A stretch of DNA of 64,000 nt from Marinimicrobium sp038419845 (GTDB lineage Bacteria; Pseudomonadota; Gammaproteobacteria; Pseudomonadales; Cellvibrionaceae), in contig NZ_JBCAQT010000015.1 in assembly GCF_038419845.1 (NCBI RefSeq), positions 1-64,000 on the forward strand. Direction: 5' to 3'. A program made the position numbers and the translations under genes. The notes under the pieces were generated by a model. The model did not search any database. It saw only the letters and a list, made by a program, of their open reading frames with translations, and had not been told where the DNA came from. Position 1 is the stretch's first letter, and each line of letters begins with the position of its first letter. Positions 41,429 through 49,763 of this stretch are shown here, in pieces.

Positions 41429-42291
41429 TGAATAATCACAGAAGAACCATCCTGGCATGCATTGACGGCTCCTCCTACAGCGAGTCTGTTGTGGACTATG
41501 CCGCCTGGGCGTCGCGCACGGTTGAGAACCCCCTGAAACTGTTGCACAACATCGAGCGTCGCAACAGCCCCGAGCCCAATCTCAGCGGCAACATCGGACT
41601 GGGTGCTCGCGAGACCCTGCAGGAAGAGCTGACGGAAATGGAAGCCAAGCGCAGCAAGCTGCTGCTCGAGCAGGGCCAGATCATGCTGGAGAACGCCAGA
41701 AAGCGGGCCGAAGAGCAGGGCGTGTTTGAGGTGTCGGCGCTCCAGCAGCACGGCACGCTCAGTGATTCACTGATCAGCATGGAGGACGAAATCCGTGTTC
41801 TGGTGATGGGTGTTCGCGGTGAAGACCACGAGAGCAAGGACAGACAGATTGGCGCCCAGCTCGAATCGGTGATCCGCGCCATGCATCGACCGGTACTGAT
41901 CGTCAACAACGAGTTTACCAAAGCACCGGAGCGTATCCTGCTGGCCTACGACGGCAGCGACGCGGCGCGCAAAGGCCTGGACATGGTGGCAACCAGCCCG
42001 CTGTATAAAGGCATGGAGTGTCACCTGGTGCATGTGAGCAAAGACGCGCACGCCGAGTCTTCGCTGCTCAAAGAGGCGGCACAGAAACTGGAAGCGGCCG
42101 GCCTGAACGTGGTGGTCGCCGGGCTGCAGGGCAGTGTGGAGACGGCACTGCTGGACTATCAGAGCGAAAAGAACATCGAGCTGACCGTCATGGGCGCCTT
42201 CGGCCACAGCCGCCTCAAAGAGTTGCTGTTTGGCAGCGTGACGGTAAAAATGCTGAGCCGGTCGAAAGTTCCTCTTCTATTATTGCGCTGA
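41428..42291 (+). CDS. Tandem universal stress protein (UspA family)
   Basis: 287 residues containing two Usp domains. First: ILACIDGSSYSESVVDYAAWAS, with a long helical insert (LQEELTEMEAKRSKLLLEQGQIML) and VLVMGVRGEDHESKDRQIGAQLESVIRAMHRPVLIV. Second: RILLAYDGSDAARKGLDMVAT and LTVMGAFGHSRLKELLFGSVTVKMLSRSKVPLLLLR, which has the ATP-binding G-x2-G-x9-G-S pattern. Cytoplasmic, probably nucleotide-binding. One-base overlap (TAATG) with the SulP gene suggests that it modulates that transporter, a pairing seen in other marine bacteria. Confidence 0.9.
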   Translation: MNNHRRTILACIDGSSYSESVVDYAAWASRTVENPLKLLHNIERRNSPEPNLSGNIGLGARETLQEELTEMEAKRSKLLLEQGQIMLENARKRAEEQGVFEVSALQQHGTLSDSLISMEDEIRVLVMGVRGEDHESKDRQIGAQLESVIRAMHRPVLIVNNEFTKAPERILLAYDGSDAARKGLDMVATSPLYKGMECHLVHVSKDAHAESSLLKEAAQKLEAAGLNVVVAGLQGSVETALLDYQSEKNIELTVMGAFGHSRLKELLFGSVTVKMLSRSKVPLLLLR

Positions 42292-42304
42292 TGGCAGATG
42301 TCTT

Positions 42305-42850
42305 GTGCGATTGTTTATCGGTTTGGAGCTGCCGCATCTCATCAAGGCCGAACTGGGATTGCTGCTACAGCGGCCTCCGCTGGCTGGTGCCCGCTGGCAG
42401 TCGCCGGAGCAGCTGCATCTGACGCTGCGGTTTATCGGTGGCGTACCGGACTCGCAAGTGCCGGATGTGCAGGCGGGTATCGCCAACCTGGCTTCGGCGC
42501 CTTTCACTTTGCAGTTGCAGAGCGCGGGCTGTTTTGGTCCGGCGTACCGGAGCCGGGTTCTGTGGGTGGGCGCCACTCCCGAGGCGCCCCTGGCGCATCT
42601 GCACACCCAGCTGAACCAGCGTCTGGCGGCTCTGGGTTATGAGCCGCCGGAGCAGGACTTCCGGCCCCACGTTACCCTCGCCCGCTTTGGCCGTTCCGGC
42701 GGCGATGTTGAGGCTTTCCTGAATCGCCACGCCCGCTATCGCTCGAGTGCGTTCCCCGTGGAATGGTTCAGCCTGTTTGCCAGCCTGCCCGAACCCGGTG
42801 GAGTGCGCTATGAGGTGCTGCAACGGTACCCGTTGAGGCCGGTCCTGTAG
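42305..42850 (+). CDS. thpR: RNA 2',3'-cyclic phosphodiesterase
   Basis: 181 residues, GTG start at 42305. Two catalytic H-x-T motifs, HLTLRFIG (residue about 39) and HVTLARFG (about 123), define the 2H phosphoesterase fold of the ThpR/LigT family, which opens 2',3'-cyclic phosphates on RNA ends. MRLFIGLELP at the start and SLFASLPEPGGVRYEVLQRYPL at the end are typical. It lies 13 bp after the uspA-like stop. An ECF-type promoter for the next gene begins six bases after its stop codon. Confidence 0.92.
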   Translation: MRLFIGLELPHLIKAELGLLLQRPPLAGARWQSPEQLHLTLRFIGGVPDSQVPDVQAGIANLASAPFTLQLQSAGCFGPAYRSRVLWVGATPEAPLAHLHTQLNQRLAALGYEPPEQDFRPHVTLARFGRSGGDVEAFLNRHARYRSSAFPVEWFSLFASLPEPGGVRYEVLQRYPLRPVL

Positions 42851-42855
42851 AGAGG

Positions 42856-42883
42856 TGCAACCTTTTTCGGATGGATCCGTAAC
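42856..42883 (+). promoter_or_regulatory. ECF-sigma promoter (TGCAAC-N16-CGTAAC)
   Basis: TGCAAC at 42856-42861 and CGTAAC at 42878-42883 are spaced exactly as in the copy before the sigma-factor gene at 49764-49791, and both carry a T-rich stretch after TGCAAC. It drives the three-gene operon from 42919. Confidence 0.7.
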
Positions 42884-42908
42884 TTGCGGAGACTCAATCC
42901 GAAAAAGG
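42861..42908 (+). repeat. 12-bp inverted repeat enclosing promoter -10 and ribosome binding site
   Basis: CCTTTTTCGGAT (42861-42872) and ATCCGAAAAAGG (42897-42908) match perfectly. The right arm contains most of the AAGGAG ribosome binding site of the next gene; the left arm lies inside the ECF promoter and would be missing from transcripts started there. Confidence 0.8.
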
Positions 42909-42918
42909 AGTGCGACCC

Positions 42919-44604
42919 ATGACAGTCTCCAACTTGTTCCGATTCCTGATTTTCTGGTGTGCTTTGACCCTGGTCGCCTGTGGCGGCAGTAGTGGCGGTG
43001 GTGGCGGTTCCGGTGACAGCAACGGCAACGGCAACGGTTACGCTAACGGAAATGGCAACGGCAACGGCAATGGCACGGTGGAGGATCCGGCGCCGACGCC
43101 ACTGCAGACTACAGTGACGCTCATTGGTGGGACCTATGCGGCCGATGGCAATGCTCGCGTGCTGTACGATGATAGCGGCACCTTCATGGAAGAAAACCGC
43201 GAACTGGATGGCATGACGCTCTACACCTTCGATATGGATAACCCGGGTGAGTCGGCCTGCAATAACGCCGACTGCGTGGAGGCCTGGCCGCCGCTGCTGA
43301 CCACCGACGACTCGGTGGTGGAACCGCCCCTGTCCACTGTGGAGCGGGACGACGGCAGCACCCAGTGGGCACTGCGCGGAGAACCGCTGTATTTTTACGC
43401 CGGTGACATCGAGCCCGGCGATATCAATGGCGAGGGCGTCAATGATCTCTGGCGGGTGGCGGTCACCGAGCCGGCGCGGCTCAGCGATGCAATGAGCAAT
43501 ACCGATGAGGGGCGCTATTTTACCGCTACCGGTGAAGTTGCTGTGGGTGTGCCCGAAACCGACGGCGAGACCGATGTGTTTGTCGCCGAAAATCAGAACC
43601 GGCACGGCTACACCCTGTATACCTTTGCCATGGACGAGCCGGGGGAATCTGTCTGTAATGGTCAATGCCTGGCCAACTGGCCGCCGCTGTTGGCGGAGCA
43701 GAACGATGTGGCCGAGCCGCCCTTCAGTCTGATCGAGCGGGATATGGATACCGAAGGGGCCACGGCCATGCAGTGGGCCTATCAGGGCATGCCCCTCTAC
43801 TTCTTTGCCGGCGATACCCAGACCGGGGATATCAATGGTGCCGCCATCGAGAACTGGGAGCTGGCGCGCCCGCTGCCCTGGCTGGTTCAGGACACCTCGC
43901 GGGGTCCCGCTTTCGCCGGCGCTGGACTGCTGCTGCAGGCCACGCCCGACGGTATGGCGGAGCAGACCGATGCGGTCGCCGCCCAGGGAATGTCCCTCTA
44001 TACCTTCGATAATGACGAACCCGGCGTCTCCAATTGCGCCGACAGCTGCCTGGACGCCTGGCCGGCGCTGATTGCCCATAACGGTGCCGAAGCGGGCGCA
44101 CCCTTCAGCCTGGTGGAACGCGGCTCCGGCGAACAGCAGTGGGCCCTGCACGGCATGCCACTGTACTTCTTCAGTGGGGACTCCGAGCCCGGTGATGTCA
44201 GTGGTGACGAAGTCAATGACCTCTGGCGCCTTGCCCGGATTCCGCCGGTGGCGGTCAACACCCATCCCGACGAAGGTGAGCTGTTTGTCGCCTGGGGGAT
44301 GCTGGTGGACGCCAATGGCGACCCGGACAACGAGCGGCACGGGTTTACGCTCTATACCTTCTCCGAAGATACCGACGGCCAGTCCAATTGCACAGGCAGT
44401 TGCCTGGATGTCTGGCCCGCCTTCTATGCGTCAGCGGATGCCCGCGACTTCGGTGACTTCAGCGTGATCGAGCACCCGGAGGGCGGCTTCCAGTGGCGCT
44501 ATCAGGACGAGCCCCTCTACTTCTACGCGGGCGACAGCGCACCGGGGGATGCCAACGGTGATATTACCGATGGCTTTGGTACCTGGTTCTTCGCCACGCC
44601 GTAA
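42919..44604 (+). CDS. Lipoprotein with four COG4315/Lipoprotein_15-type repeats
   Basis: 561 residues from ATG 42919 (AAGGAG nine bases upstream). Signal peptide with lipobox TLVACGGS (Cys21), then a Gly/Asn/Ser linker to about residue 55. Four related modules of about 120-130 residues follow, each with G-x-T/S-L-Y-T-F-x-x-D-x-x-G-x-S-x-C, a second Cys four or five residues on, W-P-P/A, and later Q-W-x-x-x-G-x-P-L-Y-F-Y/F-A/S-G-D-x-x-P/T-G-D. This is the secreted repeat of unknown function called Lipoprotein_15. The Cys pairs may be redox-active or bind a cofactor. First gene of the ECF-controlled operon. Confidence 0.85.
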   Translation: MTVSNLFRFLIFWCALTLVACGGSSGGGGGSGDSNGNGNGYANGNGNGNGNGTVEDPAPTPLQTTVTLIGGTYAADGNARVLYDDSGTFMEENRELDGMTLYTFDMDNPGESACNNADCVEAWPPLLTTDDSVVEPPLSTVERDDGSTQWALRGEPLYFYAGDIEPGDINGEGVNDLWRVAVTEPARLSDAMSNTDEGRYFTATGEVAVGVPETDGETDVFVAENQNRHGYTLYTFAMDEPGESVCNGQCLANWPPLLAEQNDVAEPPFSLIERDMDTEGATAMQWAYQGMPLYFFAGDTQTGDINGAAIENWELARPLPWLVQDTSRGPAFAGAGLLLQATPDGMAEQTDAVAAQGMSLYTFDNDEPGVSNCADSCLDAWPALIAHNGAEAGAPFSLVERGSGEQQWALHGMPLYFFSGDSEPGDVSGDEVNDLWRLARIPPVAVNTHPDEGELFVAWGMLVDANGDPDNERHGFTLYTFSEDTDGQSNCTGSCLDVWPAFYASADARDFGDFSVIEHPEGGFQWRYQDEPLYFYAGDSAPGDANGDITDGFGTWFFATP

Positions 44605-44619
44605 CAGGGAGGGACGGTC

Positions 44620-45435
44620 ATGAAGCGAGTGTCAATGTGTCTGCTGATCGCCGGCCTGTTGGCCGGCTGCGGCGCCGGGTCCGGGGAGGGGCTGGACGAG
44701 CAGGGGCTGCCGCAGAGTGGGAATGGTAACGGCAATGGCGGCAATGACACGCCGCCGGAGCCGGGTACCCTGGCCCAGTTGCAGGCGGATATCTTCAGTC
44801 CCATCTGCGCCCAGTGCCACACCGGTGGCGCGGCGCCCGAGGGCCTGCGTCTGGACTCGGAGCAGAGCAGTTACGATTCTCTGGTCAACCAGCCCTCCGG
44901 CCAGCAGCCCTCATTGCTGCGTGTGGCGCCGGGCGATCCGGAGGCGAGCTACCTGCTTCGCAAACTGGAAGGGGCGGACGGCATTGATGGCGGGCAGATG
45001 CCTCTGGGCATGAGCCCGCTCAGTGCCACCCGTATTGCCCAGGTGCGCGACTGGATTGAAAACGGCGCGCCCCGGGAGGGCGTGGGTGAATCGCCCACCA
45101 GTATCGCCCTGCAGAGCCACCTCTCGGAACCGGGCGTTGCGACGCTTCGCTTCAGCCGGCCGGTGTCTGCCGAGTCGCTTTCCGACGCGGTGCAGGTATA
45201 TTTCCATAACGATGGTCAACGCGTTCTGGCATCACCGGAGCAGTATGCGCTGAGTCTGCAGGACGGACAGCAACTGCGGGTTCACTGGCACCGGCCGGAC
45301 TACCCGGTCACAGCCGTGGAAGTCGTTGTGAACGACCCCGCCGTCGCGACCCTGCTGGATCAACAACATCGTGTGCTGGACGGTGACCGCGACCGAACCG
45401 AAGGAGGGCTGTTTCGCCATGAAATCTCATTCTAG
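44620..45435 (+). CDS. Cytochrome c-like lipoprotein
   Basis: 271 residues. Lipobox LLAGC with Cys17, a Gly/Asn linker (GNGNGNGGNDTPPEP), then a short haem-binding domain: LAQLQADIFSPICAQCHTGGAAPEGLRLD, with the C-x-x-C-H at residues 63-67 and possible distal Met ligands in GGQMPLGMSPLS. RVAPGDPEASYLLRKLEG is typical of PF13442/planctomycete-type cytochrome c domains. The last 110 residues form an Ig-like or beta-rich domain (VATLRFSRPVSAESLSDAVQV). It ends overlapping the cytochrome-porin gene by 17 bases. It is probably an envelope electron carrier. Confidence 0.8.
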   Translation: MKRVSMCLLIAGLLAGCGAGSGEGLDEQGLPQSGNGNGNGGNDTPPEPGTLAQLQADIFSPICAQCHTGGAAPEGLRLDSEQSSYDSLVNQPSGQQPSLLRVAPGDPEASYLLRKLEGADGIDGGQMPLGMSPLSATRIAQVRDWIENGAPREGVGESPTSIALQSHLSEPGVATLRFSRPVSAESLSDAVQVYFHNDGQRVLASPEQYALSLQDGQQLRVHWHRPDYPVTAVEVVVNDPAVATLLDQQHRVLDGDRDRTEGGLFRHEISF

Positions 45436-46519
45436 CGTGATTCGTTTACTGTGCCTCGGGGTATTGTTGGCCGCGCCTCTGGTGTTGAAGGCGGAACCCT
45501 ATCTGGCGGTGCGTACGGGGCAGCCCTGTGCCACCTGTCACGTCAATCCCAGTGGTGGCGGTCTGCGTTCCAGTTACGGGGCCTATTACGGTGCCCATGA
45601 GTTGCCCGCCCAGGCCGGCGCCATGGAGGCGTTCGATGGAGGCCAGGTCAATGACAGCCTGCGCCTGGGCACGGATCTGCGCTTCAGCGCCAGCCAGGTG
45701 GACTTCGACGGTGATGAAGCCGGCGATGCGCGCAGCTTTACGACCCAGACCGGTCAGTTGTATCTGGCGTTCCAGCCCAAGGATTCACCGGTCATGCTGT
45801 ACCTGGATCAGCAACTGCTGCCCGGTGGCGGTCGCAACCGTGAAGCCTTTGTCATGATGCGCCTGGGCGACCACAGCGTGAAGGCGGGCAACCTGATGCT
45901 GCCCTTCGGGCTGCGGCTGGAAGACGACAGCGCCTTTGTGCGGCAGGCGTCCGGATTCGATTTCAATAACAGCGATCAGGGCGTCGAGCTGGGGCTCAAC
46001 TTCGACCGACTTCGCGTTGATGTGGCGCTCAGCAATGGCAGCAACAGCCAGAGCAACGATGATCGGAATTTTCAATACCAGACCCGCGGTGAATACGTGA
46101 CTCGTCACTGGCGCGCCGGTGGCAGCTATGTGTTGAATGATGCCGAAGTGGGGCAGCGCGAGCTGGTCAGCCTGTTCGGCGGTTTTGATCTCGGTGGCTA
46201 TGGGGTGCTGCTGGAGTTCAGTCGCATCGAGGACGAGTCGGTCACCAACGTGCCGGGCATCGCCCAGGTGCAGGAAGTGAGCCTGGTGGAACTCAACCGG
46301 GAACTGGCCCAGGGCTACAACCTGAAGCTGACCGCCGAATGGCTGAACCCGGACACCGCCATCGACGAGAACGAGCGCACCCGTCATTCGCTTCTGCTGG
46401 AATACACTCCCTACGCCAGCGTGCAACTGCGCGGCGGAATCCGCGTCGGCGAGGATATTCCCCAGCGCGAGAGGGGGAACTTCACCCGGGGGTTTGTGCA
46501 GGTGCATTTTTATTATTAG
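45419..46519 (+). CDS. Single-haem cytochrome fused to an outer-membrane beta-barrel
   Basis: 366 residues from ATG 45419, which has GGAGG upstream inside the previous gene. Signal peptide to about Ala25, then EPYLAVRTGQPCATCHVNPSGGG with one c-type haem motif at residues 37-41. From about residue 70 the chain alternates polar and hydrophobic residues in paired strands (LRLGTDLRFSASQVDF, GQLYLAFQP, HSVKAGNLMLPFGLRL, GVELGLNFDRLRVDVALSN) and ends in FVQVHFYY with an aromatic C-terminus, as barrels do. The single-haem plus porin layout recalls Cyc2-type cytochrome-porins. Ends four bases inside the convergent barrel gene. Confidence 0.75.
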   Translation: MKSHSSVIRLLCLGVLLAAPLVLKAEPYLAVRTGQPCATCHVNPSGGGLRSSYGAYYGAHELPAQAGAMEAFDGGQVNDSLRLGTDLRFSASQVDFDGDEAGDARSFTTQTGQLYLAFQPKDSPVMLYLDQQLLPGGGRNREAFVMMRLGDHSVKAGNLMLPFGLRLEDDSAFVRQASGFDFNNSDQGVELGLNFDRLRVDVALSNGSNSQSNDDRNFQYQTRGEYVTRHWRAGGSYVLNDAEVGQRELVSLFGGFDLGGYGVLLEFSRIEDESVTNVPGIAQVQEVSLVELNRELAQGYNLKLTAEWLNPDTAIDENERTRHSLLLEYTPYASVQLRGGIRVGEDIPQRERGNFTRGFVQVHFYY

Positions 46520-47745
46520 AAGTTGTAGCGGTAATCGAGATAGGCCCGTCGCTGGTCGGGAAGGTAGGGAGATTCCCCCTGAAAATTGGCGCAACGCAGG
46601 GCGATTTCCTGGGGGCGGGCGGGTTTGAGTTGCACCTCAATATTCCACTCGCGGCCGTAGTCCCGACCGTCGGTCTGGGCGCTGAACCAGTGGTGGCGGA
46701 CGGACACCTCCCAGGGGTGGGCGCGCCAGTTCAGGCGCAGGGAGCGGTCTTCCACCCCGTCATCGGGCGTGGCCGCGAACACGCCGGCAAACCCCTGAAA
46801 GAGATAGGAGGATCCGAGCGGCGTGGTAAAGCCCTCGCCCTGGTCCGAGCCCAGGACTTCATAACGCCCCAACCCTTCCAGTGACTGATAGCCGACGGCC
46901 AGTTCCGCCAGATGGTAGTGAGGCTGAGGGCGGCCGGGCCGCTCCTGCGCGGCCACCTCCAGCAGCAGCCGGTAGCGCAGTGGATGCGCCTGGTAGGAAA
47001 AACGGTAACGGGCGCCGAGGGTGTGGTTGGAGGTGCTCGGCTGGTCGCGGTTGTCCACGGCCAAGCCGTAAAGTACCAGTTGGGTGTAGTCCCACTCATT
47101 GAGTTCCAGCCGGGTTAGGTGGCTGTCGTGTCGATGCTCTCCCGCCAGACTGTAATCATCGGGATAGTAACCGGGCGGTTTACCGTCGGCCGGGTAGGAC
47201 GGGTAGCCGCTCTCGGGCGGGTTCAGGTCGCGGCCCCGACCAAAGATGCGGTTCGCCCGGCCGATATAAAGATATTGCCAGCGGGAACTCATCAGCAGGG
47301 GTCGTTCGAGGGCCAGCGCGTCGAAGGTCTGATCCTGCTGCCAGAAGCTGTCGCTGCCCAGAAAGCGTTGATCGTCCCACTCCAGGCGCTGGCGCCCCAG
47401 GGTGACTTCGATTTCCGCGCCTCGATAGCGCAGGGCCAGTTGATTCAGTTCGGTACCGGGGACATCGGGGATCAGGGGTCTGCCGTTCAGGCGTCGACCG
47501 TCGCTGTGGTCGTCTTGCCAGGCACTGCTGACATGGTCGATCTCCACCAGGCTGGACCACTGCCGGTTCCAGCGGCTGGCCATGCGCGCGCGCAGCAGCA
47601 GGGAGGCCGCCCGCCCCGACTCTCCCGCGACCGTGGCATCCGCCAGGCGGGCCCGGGCGCTCACATCGGTCGAATGCTCGGCCGCACCGCAACCGAGGCT
47701 GAACAACAGCAGGCCGGTCAGGGTCGTTCGGCGCTTACCAGTCAT
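46516..47745 (-). CDS. Outer-membrane beta-barrel, alginate-export-like
   Basis: About 409 residues (ATG 47745; ATGs at 47751 and 47757 are alternatives). Signal peptide with LLLFSLGCGAAEHS. The mature chain is all beta-strand-like: ASLLLRARMASRWNRQWSSLVEIDHVS, IEVTLGRQRLEWDDQRFLGSDSFWQQDQTFDAL, a pattern shared with AlgE/alginate_exp-type channels (G-R-Q then R-x-x-G-x-x-x-W-x-Q), and it ends AYLDYRYNF with terminal Phe. Probably a channel for an anionic or uncharged solute. It overlaps the LRR gene by eleven bases and lies last in the sigma-factor operon. Confidence 0.75.
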   Translation of the reverse strand: MTGKRRTTLTGLLLFSLGCGAAEHSTDVSARARLADATVAGESGRAASLLLRARMASRWNRQWSSLVEIDHVSSAWQDDHSDGRRLNGRPLIPDVPGTELNQLALRYRGAEIEVTLGRQRLEWDDQRFLGSDSFWQQDQTFDALALERPLLMSSRWQYLYIGRANRIFGRGRDLNPPESGYPSYPADGKPPGYYPDDYSLAGEHRHDSHLTRLELNEWDYTQLVLYGLAVDNRDQPSTSNHTLGARYRFSYQAHPLRYRLLLEVAAQERPGRPQPHYHLAELAVGYQSLEGLGRYEVLGSDQGEGFTTPLGSSYLFQGFAGVFAATPDDGVEDRSLRLNWRAHPWEVSVRHHWFSAQTDGRDYGREWNIEVQLKPARPQEIALRCANFQGESPYLPDQRRAYLDYRYNF

Positions 47746-48373
47746 CGGCATTCCCATCGTGCAGAATGGTGACCTGGGTCATCCGGTCCATTTCTTCGTA
47801 GAGAGGATCCGGCATGGGGTTTTCCCGGACGTCCATGTAATGCATGCCCGGCAGGTGGCAAATGTCGATATGCTCCATCTCGTTGTCGAACAGGTAGATC
47901 TTTTCCAGGGCCGGCAGGGCCTCGTAGTTGAACTGGCGCATGCGGTTGGAATTGGCCCGCAGTACCTTGAGCGCCTTCAGGTTTCGCAATGTCAGGGTCC
48001 CGAGCTGGTTGCGAAACAGATACAGCTCTTCCAGCCGGGGCAGTTCACTGATCGAGACCTGTTTGAGGCGGTTGCGGGCCAGGTTGAGATGCTTGAGGTT
48101 GGTCAGCCCGGACAGCTCGGCCCGTTCGATGCGGTTGTCGTAGAGCGACAGCTTTTCCAGAGCGGTGAAGGTGGACAGGTCGCCCAGCGTTTCTATGCCT
48201 TGACCGTGGCACTCGATGGTGGTGACTTCCCCGGGGGACGACCAGCCCTCCTCCGTCATCAGGGCTTCCACGCAGGCGCGCAGCGCCGGATCGGGTAAAG
48301 GCGGGCTTTCAGCGCGCAACAGCGGGCCGAAGGCGAGGCTCAACAACAGTATCGCGCAGCGTCGTCCGAACAT
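47735..48373 (-). CDS. Exported leucine-rich-repeat protein
   Basis: About 212 residues (ATG 48373; GTG 48382 possible). Signal peptide ends near LLRAES. After an N-terminal cap with two Cys (RACVEALM, TIECHGQGI), five or six LRRs of 21-22 residues follow: LSTFTALEKLSLYDNRIE, LSGLTNLKHLNLARNRL, LPRLEELYLFRNQLG, LKALKVLRANSNRM, LPALEKIYLFDNEME. The end is acidic (LHDGNADDW). LRRs give a protein-binding surface; here likely periplasmic or on the cell surface. It follows the anti-sigma gene by 87 bp, so it could be a sensor partner of that system. Confidence 0.75.
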   Translation of the reverse strand: MFGRRCAILLLSLAFGPLLRAESPPLPDPALRACVEALMTEEGWSSPGEVTTIECHGQGIETLGDLSTFTALEKLSLYDNRIERAELSGLTNLKHLNLARNRLKQVSISELPRLEELYLFRNQLGTLTLRNLKALKVLRANSNRMRQFNYEALPALEKIYLFDNEMEHIDICHLPGMHYMDVRENPMPDPLYEEMDRMTQVTILHDGNADDW

Positions 48374-48460
48374 GATCTCCACTCGTTGGTATCCGGTTCC
48401 TGTCAGAAGGGCGCCTGCGGCAGCAGAGGTGCCCTTTCATCAATAGATGTGCCCTTAAGT

Positions 48461-49174
48461 TTAGCTGGTTGTCAGGCGAACGCAGGCGCCCCGGGCCAGA
48501 GTCCGCTCACTGGGCTCGTCCAGTGGCGAGCCACCGGGCTCTTCTTCGGTCAGCAGCAGATACTCGGCGTCGACGATCAGTCGCCGGGCCGCCTGATCCA
48601 GTGCCAGAGTGCGCCGGTCGGGATCGTCGAAAACCGCCAGAGAGCGGGCCTGACCGTCGCGCCGGGACACGGCCCAGAGCTGCACGCTGCCCTCAGTGTC
48701 GGGGTAGGTTTCCCACTGGAGCCAGAGGGTTTCGCCCCCCGCAAGGGTCATGGCCGTGAGTCTGGGCTGTCCCTCGGAGTCGGCCAGAACCGCCACATAG
48801 TCGCTGTTGGGAGCCGCCGGCGGGCTGTCCGGTGGGTCGTCCGGTTGCCATAACAGCAGCGGCAGGGCGAGCATCAGGAGCAGCGCGGCCATGGCGCCCC
48901 AGTGCCAGCTCAATGTGTAGCGCTGTCGCCGGGCCGGTGGCCCGCTCACCCGTTGCTCGATACGCTCCCAGGTGTCGGGCGTGGGCGGGCGATCGGATCC
49001 GGAGGGTTGCAGAGCCATGAGTTGCTCCTCCCAGAAATGAACTTCCCGCGCCAGCTCCGGCGTTCGGGACAGGGCCCGCTCAAAGGCGGCGCGCTCGGCG
49101 CCCCGCAGGGTGCCCAGTGCGTATTCGAAAGCGCGCGCGTCCGGCGCTACTGTCCGATCCGGGCTTCCAGGCAT
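48461..49174 (-). CDS. Anti-sigma factor, RskA-like
   Basis: 237 residues from ATG 49174, overlapping the sigma gene by 28 bases. N-terminal cytoplasmic zinc-less anti-sigma domain (FEYALGTLRGAERAAFERALSRTPELAREVHFWEEQLMAL), a single membrane helix at about residues 93-111 (WGAMAALLLMLALPLLLW), then a periplasmic RskA-type domain (YVAVLADSEGQPRLTAMTLAGGETLWLQWETYP, AVSRRDGQARSLAVFDDPDRRTLAL). It should hold the sigma factor inactive at the inner membrane until a periplasmic signal triggers release. Confidence 0.85.
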   Translation of the reverse strand: MPGSPDRTVAPDARAFEYALGTLRGAERAAFERALSRTPELAREVHFWEEQLMALQPSGSDRPPTPDTWERIEQRVSGPPARRQRYTLSWHWGAMAALLLMLALPLLLWQPDDPPDSPPAAPNSDYVAVLADSEGQPRLTAMTLAGGETLWLQWETYPDTEGSVQLWAVSRRDGQARSLAVFDDPDRRTLALDQAARRLIVDAEYLLLTEEEPGGSPLDEPSERTLARGACVRLTTS

Positions 49175-49722
49175 CGCCGTAACCTCTCCGCGCCCCGGTG
49201 CAGCCAGGACTTGATGGTGTTGGTATTGGTGGTGAAACGCCGGGCCAGCTCTTCCCGGGACCAGCCTTCCAGGTAGGCCAGGGCCACGGCGTCCTGAATC
49301 CGCTGGCTGAGGTTGGCAAAGCACTCCGCCAGAAAGGCCTGAACCTCCCGTTGCTGTACCCCCTGCTCGGGGCCGTCGGAGCCCGACATCGAGTCCAGGG
49401 GGTCGAGGTCCGGTTCGGCTAGGGTCCGGTTGGCGGTGTGTTTCGTTTCCCGGCTCAGCAGGTCCAGCGCGCGATAGCGCACGATACTGGTCATCCAGGT
49501 CCTGGGACGGGCGATATCCGGGCGGTAGCGGTCGGCGTTCTGCCAGATCTGGACAAAGGCATCCTGCAGGGCCTCCTGACTGAGCGCGTCCGAGCCGACG
49601 ATGCGGTAGGCCACGGCGTTCAGATAGCCCCCGAGGCGTCCGAACAGCTCCTTCAGGGCCCGCTGGTCACGGATGGCGCAGCGGCCGATCAGTGCCACCA
49701 GAATTTCGTCGTCAGAATCCAT
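49147..49722 (-). CDS. ECF RNA polymerase sigma factor
   Basis: 191 residues. Region 2 at residues about 20-95 (ALKELFGRLGGYLNAVAYRIVGSDALSQEALQDAFVQIWQNAD, PRTWMTSIVRYRALDLLSR) and region 4 at about 130-185 (LSQRIQDAVALAYLEGWSREELARRFTTNTNTIKSWLHRGAERLRRCL). This is the SigK/RpoE-like group whose partner is an RskA-type anti-sigma factor, encoded next. An ECF-type promoter is present 42 bp upstream, so it activates its own gene, and an identical arrangement lies before the lipoprotein/cytochrome operon at 42919. Confidence 0.92.
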   Translation of the reverse strand: MDSDDEILVALIGRCAIRDQRALKELFGRLGGYLNAVAYRIVGSDALSQEALQDAFVQIWQNADRYRPDIARPRTWMTSIVRYRALDLLSRETKHTANRTLAEPDLDPLDSMSGSDGPEQGVQQREVQAFLAECFANLSQRIQDAVALAYLEGWSREELARRFTTNTNTIKSWLHRGAERLRRCLEARIGQ

Positions 49723-49763
49723 AATCCGTCCGGTTGTGAGGTGATTGGGTGCGCATTACCTCC

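Noticed and set aside
42808..44340. 510-codon frame antisense to the four-repeat lipoprotein gene
   Set aside because: Shadow of a repetitive GC-rich gene; the sense strand has signal peptide, lipobox and family repeats.
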